Shown one piece after another: positions 16,387 to 22,469 of a stretch of 22,469 nt of DNA. Made by a program: the position numbers and the translations under genes. The stretch's first letter is position 1; each line of letters opens with the position of its first letter. The notes below the pieces were generated by a model. It did not search any database, had not been told where the DNA came from, and was given only the letters and a program-made list of their open reading frames with translations. The stretch spans positions 1 through 22,469 of the forward strand of contig CAYVUV010000323.1 of assembly GCA_964455095.1 (NCBI GenBank), written 5' to 3'. The stretch comes from CAYVUV01 sp964455095. Lineage in GTDB: Bacteria; Desulfobacterota; Binatia; HRBIN30; CADEER01.

Positions 16387-17808
16387 ATGTCGTCGGTGCG
16401 CACGCGCTTTGCCCCGAGCCCCACCGGCTACCTGCACATCGGCGGCGCGCGCACGGCCTTGTTCAACTATCTGTTCGCCCGCAATCGCGGTGGCGTGTTC
16501 ATCCTGCGCGTCGAGGATACCGACCGCGAGCGCTCCACGCCGGAGTCGATCCAGGCGATCATCGACAGCATGACCTGGCTCGCGCTCGAATGGGACGAGG
16601 GGCCGTTCTTTCAGTCCCAGCGCAGCGCGCTCTACCGGGAACACGTCGAGCGCTTGCTGGCGAGCGGCGGCGCCTATCGCTGCGTCTGCACCGCCGCGGA
16701 GCTCGATGCCGAGCGCCAGCGCGCGACGGCGGCCGGACGCAAGCCGATGTACGACCGGCGCTGCCGCGGCGCGGCACAGCCGGCCGCGGGACAGCCCTTT
16801 GTCATCCGCTTCAAAGCGCCGCTCATCGGTGAGACCGTGGTGCACGACGCCGTCAAAGGCCCGGTGCTGTTTCAGAACAGCGAGCTCGACGATCTGGTCA
16901 TCGTGCGCAGCGACGGCACGCCGACGTACAACTTCTGCGCCGTCGTCGACGACGCGCTGATGCGCGTCAGCCACGTCATCCGCGGCGAGGATCACCTGGC
17001 CAACACGCCGAAGCAGATCCAGATGTATCAGGCGTTGGGCTACGAGCTGCCGGTCTTTGCGCACGTGCCGCTCATCCTCGGCCTCGACCGCGCGCGGCTG
17101 AGCAAGCGCCACGGCGCCACGTCGGTGATGGCCTATCGCGACGAAGGCTATCTGCCCGCGGCGCTCAACAACTACCTCGTCCGCCTCGGCTGGTCGCACG
17201 GCGACCAGGAGCTGTTCACCCGCGCCGAGCTGATCGAGTCGTTTGCGCTCGAACACATCGGGCGCGCCGCCGGCGTCTTCAACGAAGAGAAGCTCGATTG
17301 GGTGAACTTCCAACACCTCAAGCTGTTGACGGCGGACGAGCTGGCGCAGGCGGTGAAGCCGTTCATCGCGGCGCGTGGCTGGGCGGTGCCGGGCGACGAC
17401 GCGTGGCTGGCGCGCATGGTCGTCACCTTGCAGGAACGCGCCAAGACACTGGTCGAGCTGGTCGAGCTGGCGCGTTTCTATCTGCTCGACGAGATCGAGA
17501 TCGACGCCAAGGCGGCGGCCAAGCACCTCGCCAAGGCCAACCCCGAGGTCATGCGCGCGCTGCGCGATGGGCTCGCCGGGTTGTCGCGGTGGACGCTGGC
17601 CGACATCCAGGCGGCGTTCGAGGGCGTGCTGGCGCGCTACGAGCTCGCGCTCGGCAAGCTCGCGCAGCCGGTGCGCGTCGCGCTTACCGGCGGCACCGTC
17701 AGCCCCGGCATCTACGAAGTGGCCGACGTGCTCGGCCGCGAGCGTGTCCTGGCGCGACTCGATCGCGCGCTGCCCCTCGTCGGCCAGCCGCCGCCGGCCG
17801 CCGCGTAG
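16387..17808 (+). CDS. gltX: Glutamyl-tRNA synthetase
   Basis: Class I synthetase charging tRNA-Glu, 473 aa, normal length. It begins MSSVRTRFAPSPTGYLHIGG with the HIGH-type motif HIGG at 17-20. The adenylate-binding KMSKS-type loop is RLSKRHGA (237-244). VEDTDRERS (42-50) and DGTPTYNFCAVVDD are also typical. Cys99, Cys101 and Cys126 match three zinc ligands of the E. coli enzyme, but the fourth (His in CRH) is Gly here (CRG). The C-terminal anticodon-binding domain is present from about 320. The ATG at 16387 places the motif correctly; the ribosome-binding site is weak. Because a separate glnS is next door, a discriminating enzyme (Glu only) is expected. It converges with glnS, with 5 bases between the stops. 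Confidence 0.97.
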   Translation: MSSVRTRFAPSPTGYLHIGGARTALFNYLFARNRGGVFILRVEDTDRERSTPESIQAIIDSMTWLALEWDEGPFFQSQRSALYREHVERLLASGGAYRCVCTAAELDAERQRATAAGRKPMYDRRCRGAAQPAAGQPFVIRFKAPLIGETVVHDAVKGPVLFQNSELDDLVIVRSDGTPTYNFCAVVDDALMRVSHVIRGEDHLANTPKQIQMYQALGYELPVFAHVPLILGLDRARLSKRHGATSVMAYRDEGYLPAALNNYLVRLGWSHGDQELFTRAELIESFALEHIGRAAGVFNEEKLDWVNFQHLKLLTADELAQAVKPFIAARGWAVPGDDAWLARMVVTLQERAKTLVELVELARFYLLDEIEIDAKAAAKHLAKANPEVMRALRDGLAGLSRWTLADIQAAFEGVLARYELALGKLAQPVRVALTGGTVSPGIYEVADVLGRERVLARLDRALPLVGQPPPAAA

Positions 17809-17813
17809 CCGCG

Positions 17814-19505
17814 CTACGACTTTCCCTGCGCCTGCTCGATCTTGGCCCAGGTGTCGCGCAGCGACACGGTGCGATTGAACACCGGGCGCCCCGGACGCGA
17901 ATCGATCGGGTCGGCGCAGAAGTACCCGTGGCGCTCGAACTGGTAGCGATCCCCCGGCGCCGCCGCGGCGAGGCTGGGCTCGACACGGCAACCCGACAGT
18001 GTCTCGAGCGACTGCGGATTGAGCACCGCCGCCCAGTCTTTCTCCGCGTTCGGATTTTCGACCGTGAACAGACGATCGTAGAGCCGCACCTCGGCCTCCA
18101 CCGCGTGCGCTGCCGACACCCAGTGCAGGGTCGCCTTCACCTTGCGCCCGGTCGGGTTGCCGCTGCGCGTCTCCGGGTCGTAGGTGCAGTGCAGCTCGGT
18201 CACCTCGCCGGTCGCCGGGTCGGTCACGGCGCTCACACAGGTGATGCAATACGCGTAACGCAATCGCACTTCGCGCCCGGGCGAGAGGCGGAAGAACTTG
18301 GGCGGCGGATCGGCGCGGAAATCGTCGCGCTCGACGTACAGCACGCGCGAGAACGGCACGCTGCGAGTGCCCATCTCCGGGTCCTCCGGATTGTTCACCG
18401 CCTCGAGCTGCTCGACCTGCCCCTCCGGATAGTTGTCGATGATCACCTTGAGGGGCCGCAGCACGGCCATCGCGCGCGGCGCGCGCCGGTTCAGATCCTC
18501 GCGCACCGCATGCTCGAGCATGGCCACGTCGACCAGGCTGTCGCGCTTGGCGACGCCGATTGCCTCGCAGAAGTTGCGGATCGACTCGGGCGTGTAACCG
18601 CGGCGCCGGAAGCCCGCCAGGGTCGGCATGCGCGGATCGTCCCATCCCGCGACGTGCCGCTGGCCGACCAGCTCGAGCAGTTTGCGCTTGCTGAGGACCG
18701 TGTACGTCAGGTTCAGGCGGGCGAACTCGATCTGCTGCGGATGGTAGGGCACATCGACGTGCTCGAGCAGCCAGTCGTACAGCGGCCGGTGATCCTCGAA
18801 CTCGAGCGTGCAGAGCGAGTGCGTGATGCCCTCGATGGCGTCCGAGAGCGGGTGGGCGAAGTCGTACATCGGGTAGATGCACCACTGATCGCCGGTGCGG
18901 TGATGCGTGGCGCGGCGAATCCGATACAGCGTCGGATCGCGCATGTTCATGTTCGGCGACGCCATGTCGATCTTGGCGCGCAACACGTGTGCACCGTCGG
19001 GAAACTCACCGGCGCGCATGCGCGCGAACAGGTCAAGGTTCTCGGCCACGGCGCGGGCCCGGTAGGGGCTGTCCTTGCCCGGTTCGGTCAGCGTGCCGCG
19101 GTAGGCGCGGGTCTCTTCGGCCGTCAAGCTGCAGACGTAGGCCTGGCCGCGTTCGATGAGCTGCACGGCCCAAGCATAGAGCTGTTCGAAGTAGTCCGAG
19201 GCGTAGAAGAGCTTGTCGCGCCAGTCGAAGCCGAGCCACCGCACGTCGTGCTGGATCGAGTCGACGTATTCGACATCCTCCTTGGCCGGATTCGTATCGT
19301 CGAAACGCAGATGGCAGACACCGCCGTGCTCGAGGGCGACGCCGAAGTTGAGGCAGATCGACTTCGCGTGGCCGATGTGCAGATAACCGTTGGGCTCGGG
19401 CGGGAAGCGCGTCACCACACGCCCGGCGTGCTTGCCGGTGCGCCCATCCTCCGCCACGATCTGGCGAATGAAATCCACCCCCGGGCGTGCCTCGGTCTTC
19501 GTCAT
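17814..19505 (-). CDS. glnS: Glutaminyl-tRNA synthetase
   Basis: Class I synthetase that attaches glutamine directly to tRNA-Gln, 563 aa. The catalytic signatures are RFPPEPNGYLHIGHAKSIC (33-51, HIGH at 43-46), FDDTNPAKE (68-76) and VLSKRK (270-275). THSLCTLEFEDHRPLYDWLL (229-248) is characteristic of GlnRS as opposed to GluRS. The C-terminal anticodon-binding beta-barrels follow, ending in FNRTVSLRDTWAK. The ATG at 19505 is at the expected place. Many bacteria lack GlnRS and use GatCAB amidation instead, so its presence predicts direct charging here. It is preceded on the same strand by a small membrane-protein gene and by the tRNA-Glu and tRNA-Gln genes. Confidence 0.97.
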   Translation of the reverse strand: MTKTEARPGVDFIRQIVAEDGRTGKHAGRVVTRFPPEPNGYLHIGHAKSICLNFGVALEHGGVCHLRFDDTNPAKEDVEYVDSIQHDVRWLGFDWRDKLFYASDYFEQLYAWAVQLIERGQAYVCSLTAEETRAYRGTLTEPGKDSPYRARAVAENLDLFARMRAGEFPDGAHVLRAKIDMASPNMNMRDPTLYRIRRATHHRTGDQWCIYPMYDFAHPLSDAIEGITHSLCTLEFEDHRPLYDWLLEHVDVPYHPQQIEFARLNLTYTVLSKRKLLELVGQRHVAGWDDPRMPTLAGFRRRGYTPESIRNFCEAIGVAKRDSLVDVAMLEHAVREDLNRRAPRAMAVLRPLKVIIDNYPEGQVEQLEAVNNPEDPEMGTRSVPFSRVLYVERDDFRADPPPKFFRLSPGREVRLRYAYCITCVSAVTDPATGEVTELHCTYDPETRSGNPTGRKVKATLHWVSAAHAVEAEVRLYDRLFTVENPNAEKDWAAVLNPQSLETLSGCRVEPSLAAAAPGDRYQFERHGYFCADPIDSRPGRPVFNRTVSLRDTWAKIEQAQGKS

Positions 19506-19538
19506 CCTGTTCGATCGCCCTCTCCGCTCCGCGCGCCG

Positions 19539-19751
19539 CTACTTCAGACTCTGCGCCGTGTAGGCAAACAGCGCCGCCCCTCCAGCGGAGGCGACCAGCG
19601 CCAGACGCCGGATCCACAGCCCGCGACCGGTGAGCGCAAAGCTGGTGACCACACTGCACCAGACCCAGACGATGACGCCGAGGATGGTGACGACCAGGTA
19701 GGCAAACGGGTCAAGCCCGAGCAACGTCACCAAACGGTCGACCCACACCAT
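19539..19751 (-). CDS. Small two-helix membrane protein, unknown function
   Basis: A 70-residue product with two predicted membrane helices (about 16-37, LVVTILGVIVWVWCSVV, and about 48-66) joined by a short basic loop TGRGLWIRR. This is consistent with a hairpin topology with the loop on the cytoplasmic side. It ends 33 bases before glnS on the same strand. The coherent hydrophobic pattern argues that it is real, but the ribosome-binding site is not obvious and I recognise no family. It may be co-transcribed with glnS. Confidence 0.5.
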   Translation of the reverse strand: MVWVDRLVTLLGLDPFAYLVVTILGVIVWVWCSVVTSFALTGRGLWIRRLALVASAGGAALFAYTAQSLK

Positions 19752-19819
19752 GCTCCGATCTCGATTCTCAGCCGTGAGGTAGACCAGAAGCGCCCAGGCA
19801 GATCAAGCTATCGAGAAGC

Positions 19820-19881
19820 CGGCAGAGCACCGGCGCCCCCCGGAGAGCGTCGACCGGTGCGGCCGGGTCGATGCTCTGCCG
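19820..19881 (-). terminator. Hairpin downstream of tRNA-Glu
   Basis: CGGCAGAGCA (19820-19829) and TGCTCTGCCG (19872-19881) form a 10-bp inverted repeat. A second pair, GCACCGG (19828-19834) and CCGGTGC (19854-19860), overlaps its base, so two alternative folds are possible. It begins 17 bases after the tRNA-Glu 3' end. No T-run follows on the minus strand. It is probably the end of the tRNA transcript. Confidence 0.45.
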
Positions 19882-19898
19882 AAGGACGCGTGCGAAAA

Positions 19899-19971
19899 TG
19901 GTCCCAACGGGAATCGAACCCGTGTTACCGACGTGAGAGGCCGGTGTCCTAGGCCGCTAGACGATGGGACC
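19899..19971 (-). tRNA. tRNA-Glu (CTC)
   Basis: 73 bases, CCA not encoded. Acceptor GGTCCCA/TGGGACC, anticodon arm CCGGC-CTCTCAC-GTCGG with anticodon CTC, and T-arm ACGGG-TTCGATT-CCCGT. Discriminator A. It reads GAG codons. It is 98 bases downstream of tRNA-Gln on the same strand. Confidence 0.96.
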
Positions 19972-20007
19972 GTGTGAGGTGAGGACGTGTGGTGTGTTGC
20001 GAATCAC

Positions 20008-20042
20008 TCTCCGAAGCGGGACTGTCCACCCCGCTCCGGAGA
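20008..20042 (-). other. Hairpin between tRNA-Gln and tRNA-Glu
   Basis: TCTCCGAAGCGGG (20008-20020) and CCCGCTCCGGAGA (20030-20042) form a 13-bp stem with a 9-base loop. The one non-Watson-Crick position is A-C on the plus strand but a G-U pair on the minus strand, so the fold is favoured in minus-strand RNA, the direction of the tRNAs. It may be a processing signal or a weak terminator. No T-run follows. Confidence 0.4.
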
Positions 20043-20069
20043 CGTTCGACTCGCGCCGCGCGTATCCAG

Positions 20070-20142
20070 CTGAGGAGGTAGGACTCGAACCTACAATCGC
20101 CTGATCCAGAGTCAGGTGGCTTACCAATTAGCCGACTCCTCA
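20070..20142 (-). tRNA. tRNA-Gln (CTG)
   Basis: 73 bases, CCA not encoded. Acceptor TGAGGAG/CTCCTCA with the weak U1-A72 pair and discriminator G73, both identity features for GlnRS. Anticodon arm CCTGA-CTCTGGA-TCAGG has anticodon CTG. T-arm GTAGG-TTCGAGT-CCTAC. All stems pair. Confidence 0.96.
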
Positions 20143-20162
20143 TCGCGGCAAAGACGGACCGG

Positions 20163-20191
20163 ACATTAGAAAGGCGACCGGGCGAAGTCAA
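20163..20191 (-). promoter_or_regulatory. Sigma70-type promoter of tRNA-Gln
   Basis: On the minus strand, TTGACT (20191-20186) is a -35 box and TAATGT (20168-20163) a -10 box, exactly 17 bases apart. Transcription would start about 6-8 bases on, giving a 5' leader of roughly 13 bases before tRNA-Gln. This is the best promoter match in the window and probably also drives tRNA-Glu. Confidence 0.8.
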
Positions 20192-20400
20192 CCCCGCCCG
20201 CGTGGCGCAGCGAATGATGCAACGACTGACGCGAAAGGAAGCGCGTGCGATGCCTAGTTGCTGCGCAGATGCTCAGCTGCTGAGCAATGCGCGACGACCG
20301 TGCGCGTCGCGTCGCGCGCCAATGACACATTGCGCCATTGGCACGTCCGGTGCTCTTCCACATCCTCAAGACGCGCCCTTCTCGCGTCTGACCCACGAAA
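20192..20400. other. Gene-free spacer with several small hairpins
   Basis: No coding sequence is supported between the tRNA-Gln promoter and the operon terminator at 20401. The stretch holds TGCTCAG-CTG-CTGAGCA (20270-20286), extended by GCGCA/TGCGC (20263-20267 with 20288-20292), and GCCAATG/CATTGGC (20318-20324 with 20336-20342), plus CGCGTCGCGTCGCGCG-like repeats. It may be only structured spacer. A small RNA cannot be excluded, but no promoter was found for one. Confidence 0.35.
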
Positions 20401-20442
20401 ACGGGAAGCCGTAGCTCGGGCCCAAGGGCTGCGGCTTCCCGT
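20401..20442 (-). terminator. Strong terminator of the CoA-transferase/oxidoreductase operon
   Basis: ACGGGAAGCC (20401-20410) and GGCTTCCCGT (20433-20442) pair perfectly. The stem continues inward, with two G-T wobbles, to about 17 bp around a loop at 20418-20425. On the minus strand the stem ends in TTTT followed by CG, a short T-run. It lies 43 bases after the SDR-like gene stop. The plus strand is followed only by C residues, so the minus direction is favoured. Confidence 0.75.
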
Positions 20443-20485
20443 CCCCCCCTCCCCAACGGAGAGTCGTGGCAGTCCGGCCGTCCAC

Positions 20486-21130
20486 CTACTCGAGGTCGTC
20501 GCTGCCGAGGCGGATAACCGTGCCGCTCGGCAGGGAATCAGTTGTGAGCAGCGCAGCGACGAGCGCGCCCAGTTGTGGCACGGGCGCGGGCGCATGTGGC
20601 AGGACCACGGCGGCGGCGCGCACCGACGCCGGCAGCGACTTCGCAAGCGCATGTGTCATCGCGATGAGTCCCGCGCCCGCCACGCGCGACATCGACGACG
20701 CTCCGCCTTCGATCACGTGGATGATGGCGCCGCCGTGCATATCCGCCAGGCGCCTGGCGGCGGCGCGGGCGAGGAAGAAGGGCAACTTGAGCGATACCGT
20801 CAACGCGGCTTCCCAGCCCGCGGCATCGAAGGCACCCGAGCCTTCCAGCGGCGCCAGCGGGGCGCTGACCAGTCCACACAACGCAGCGTCGCCGCCGCAC
20901 ACCACCGCCGCGAGGCGCTCGGCATCAGCGACGCTGTGCAGCGGCGCGCGCAGGACATCGATCGACGCCCCGCTGGCGCGGATCGCATCGGCAGTGCGCT
21001 CGGCGGCAGCCACCTGATCGGCCACTGCGTGCAGCACCAACCGTGCGCCACCCGCGGCGAGCGCCGGCGCGACATCGGCCACGCGTGCGCTGCCGCCGGA
21101 AACCAGGATCGTTCGGCCACCCAGCGGCAC
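20486..21130 (-). CDS. Short-chain dehydrogenase/reductase-like protein, probably degenerate
   Basis: A 214-residue protein with SDR layout. An N-terminal Rossmann start (RTILVSGGSARVADVAPALA, 6-25), a central VSLKLPFFLARAAARRL (112-128) and AGLIAMTHALAKSLP (153-167) align well with active SDRs. The key residues appear missing. TGxxxGxG reads SGGSARVAD, NNAG reads VSAP (88-91), and the segment where YxxxK is expected reads SRVAG (148-152), lacking both Tyr and Lys. It is also short for the family (about 250 aa). The GTG at 21130 is preferred because GGAG lies 5 bases upstream; upstream sequence overlaps the oxidoreductase gene. It follows that gene by 13 bases in one operon. A non-catalytic or altered role is likely. 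Confidence 0.7.
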   Translation of the reverse strand: MPLGGRTILVSGGSARVADVAPALAAGGARLVLHAVADQVAAAERTADAIRASGASIDVLRAPLHSVADAERLAAVVCGGDAALCGLVSAPLAPLEGSGAFDAAGWEAALTVSLKLPFFLARAAARRLADMHGGAIIHVIEGGASSMSRVAGAGLIAMTHALAKSLPASVRAAAVVLPHAPAPVPQLGALVAALLTTDSLPSGTVIRLGSDDLE

Positions 21131-21143
21131 GTCGTCTCCAGTC

Positions 21144-22124
21144 TCACGCCACACGGAGGGCGAGCTTGCCGAAGTGCTCGCTGGCCTGCACGGCCCGGTG
21201 GGCGTCGGCGGCCTGTTCGAGCGGCAGCACCCGATCGACGACCGGGCGCAGGCGCCCCGCATCCAGCGCCGCTCCGAAGCGATCGAGAAAGGCGCGCACG
21301 ATGGCCGCCTTCGAAATCGCGCTGCGCGCGCGCAGGGTCGAGCCGATGACGTGCAGGCGGCGCATCAGCAGCGCGGGCAGATTGAGCTCGGCGCTCATCC
21401 CGCCCATGAGGCCGATGATGACCAGCCGGCCGTCGGTCGCCAGACACTCCAGGTTGGGGGCCAGGTAGGGTCCGCCGATGCAATCGAGCACCACATCGAC
21501 CCCCTGCCCTTCGGTGGCATCGAGCACCGCCCGAGCGAAGGCGCCGTCACGGTAGTTGATCGCGACGTCGGCGCCGTGGGCGCGACAGCGCGCGCACTTC
21601 TCCTCGCTGCCCGCCGTCACCAGGACGCGCAGCCCGGCTTCCTTGCACAGACTGATCGCGGCGGTGCCGACACCGCTGCCGCCGCCGTGCACCAGGACCC
21701 GTCCGCCCGGCGGTGGCGCACCGAGTTGAAAGATGTTGAGGAACGCGGTCAGGAAGACCTCCGGCAAGGCGCCGGCTTCGACGTCAGACAAGGCCGCCGG
21801 CACCCGCATCACCGACCCGGCGTGGGCGGCGACTTCCTCGGCATACCCGCCCCCGGCAAGCAGCGCCATGACGCGCTCGCCCCGGTGCCATTCGGCGGCG
21901 TCACGACCCACCTCGATCACCTCGCCGGCGCACTCGAGGCCGAGGATCGGCGAGGCGCCGGGCGGCGGCGGATACATGCCCTGGCGTTGCAGCAGATCGG
22001 CGCGATTGACGGCGCTGGCGGCCACGCGCAGCAGGACTTCGCCGGAGGCCGGTTGCGGATCGGGGGCGTCGACGAGTTGCAGAACCTCGGGGGCGCCCGG
22101 AGTGGTGATGCTGATGGCTTTCAT
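21144..22124 (-). CDS. NAD(P)H quinone oxidoreductase, PIG3 type
   Basis: Zinc-independent medium-chain reductase of the quinone oxidoreductase/PIG3 family, 326 aa, the usual length. GroES-like N-terminal part: MKAISITTPGAPEVLQLVD, SAVNRADLLQRQGMYPPPPG (38-57), LGLECAGEVIEVG (61-73). Cofactor-binding part: VLVHGGGSGVGTAAISL (143-159), then LVIIGLMGG (234-242) and the PIG3 signature GSTLRARS (261-268). The zinc-binding Cys cluster of alcohol dehydrogenases is absent. The ATG at 22124 is preferred to an in-frame TTG at 22142. It follows the CoA-transferase gene by 51 bases and precedes the SDR-like gene. The substrate is probably an enoyl compound or quinone, unassigned. Confidence 0.92.
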   Translation of the reverse strand: MKAISITTPGAPEVLQLVDAPDPQPASGEVLLRVAASAVNRADLLQRQGMYPPPPGASPILGLECAGEVIEVGRDAAEWHRGERVMALLAGGGYAEEVAAHAGSVMRVPAALSDVEAGALPEVFLTAFLNIFQLGAPPPGGRVLVHGGGSGVGTAAISLCKEAGLRVLVTAGSEEKCARCRAHGADVAINYRDGAFARAVLDATEGQGVDVVLDCIGGPYLAPNLECLATDGRLVIIGLMGGMSAELNLPALLMRRLHVIGSTLRARSAISKAAIVRAFLDRFGAALDAGRLRPVVDRVLPLEQAADAHRAVQASEHFGKLALRVA

Positions 22125-22175
22125 GGGTGTACCTGCTTTCAACAGTGAACGGTGAATTTCGATTGGAGCATCAAA

Positions 22176-22469
22176 TCAGGAAGCCCCGCCCGGTAGTATG
22201 CCTTCAGTGACGACCACGCCGTCTTTGATCAGCCGGTCCAGCTCCTTCTCCATGCCGATCTCGGCGAGGATGGCCGCGGCGTCGGCGCCGGGCTTGGGCG
22301 CGGGGCAGCCCAGTATCACCGGTGTGCCCGACAGCTTGATACCGGGGCCGGCGGTGGTGACCATGCCCAGCTCGGCGTGCTCGCGACTGACGATCAGGCC
22401 CTGGGCGCGTGCCAGCGGATCGTCGATGAGGCTGGTGAGCTTGATCACGCAGCGCTCGGCGGCGATGCC
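22176..22469 (-). CDS. CaiB/BaiF-family CoA-transferase, C-terminal part (5' cut by window edge)
   Basis: The last 97 residues of a family III CoA-transferase, open to the right edge. The end matches the family: LIDDPLARAQGLIV, HAELGMVTTAGPGIKLSGTP, then CPAPKPGADAAAILAEIG and a final LDRLIKDGVV segment. Family III enzymes move CoA between carboxylic acids (e.g. carnitine, formate/oxalate, or succinyl-CoA with aromatic and bile acids). The catalytic Asp lies in the missing N-terminal half, so the substrate cannot be named. It is the most upstream visible gene of the operon with the PIG3-type oxidoreductase, which suggests a catabolic acyl-CoA route. Confidence 0.85.
   Translation of the reverse strand, partial: GIAAERCVIKLTSLIDDPLARAQGLIVSREHAELGMVTTAGPGIKLSGTPVILGCPAPKPGADAAAILAEIGMEKELDRLIKDGVVVTEGILPGGAS

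Noticed and set aside
17298..19952. Very long plus-strand open frame over gltX end, glnS and part of tRNA-Glu
   Set aside because: It crosses gene borders and part of a tRNA, with low-complexity Arg/Ala/His sequence.
19899..20142. tRNA-associated integration site or genomic island
   Set aside because: No integrase, direct repeat of a tRNA 3' end or phage-like gene is present.
20166..20456. 96-residue minus-strand open frame in the spacer
   Set aside because: It covers the operon terminator and the tRNA-Gln promoter, lacks a good ribosome-binding site and has no family features.

Overview
The window is about 22.5 kb of very GC-rich, gene-dense bacterial chromosome. Most of it is housekeeping translation machinery, with a few less familiar genes. 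Gene order (tRNA-Val, thrS, rpmI, rplT, pheS, pheT, an IHF-alpha type gene, a MerR-type regulator) is the arrangement known from deltaproteobacteria-like phyla. A DUF1302-type outer-membrane protein and a CaiB-type CoA-transferase operon fit a Gram-negative such as Binatota (Desulfobacterota_B) or a relative. That placement is an inference from gene content, not from a search.

Layout. 1-208: end of an unrecognised gene. 314-2776 (+): RNase E/G with a long basic, disordered tail. It converges on a small minus-strand pair, thiO (glycine oxidase, 4671-3535) followed by a polytopic membrane protein (3518-2814). 4759-6525 (+): a MetE-fold protein followed by an AAC(3)-type acetyltransferase, a two-gene unit of unknown role. 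6785-6528 (-): an 85-residue winged-helix-like protein. 13999-6998 (-): the large translation operon from tRNA-Val and thrS to the MerR regulator. infC, normally between thrS and rpmI, is absent, and those two genes overlap by 20 bases. 16238-14304 (-): DUF1302-type outer-membrane protein with its own terminator.

16387-17808 (+): gltX, convergent with glnS (19505-17814, -). Upstream of glnS on the same strand lie a 70-residue membrane protein, tRNA-Glu(CTC) and tRNA-Gln(CTG), so both amino-acid/tRNA synthetase pairs sit within 4 kb. tRNA-Gln has a near-consensus sigma70 promoter. 22469-20486 (-): an operon with the end of a CaiB/BaiF CoA-transferase, a PIG3-type quinone oxidoreductase and a short-chain dehydrogenase-like protein whose cofactor and catalytic motifs look lost, closed by a strong hairpin terminator.

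No CRISPR array, insertion sequence, prophage or obvious defence system is visible. The most unusual points are the missing infC, the MetE-like/AAC(3)-like pair, the degenerate SDR, and several structured or repeated intergenic sequences. I see no clear candidate for a wholly new system.
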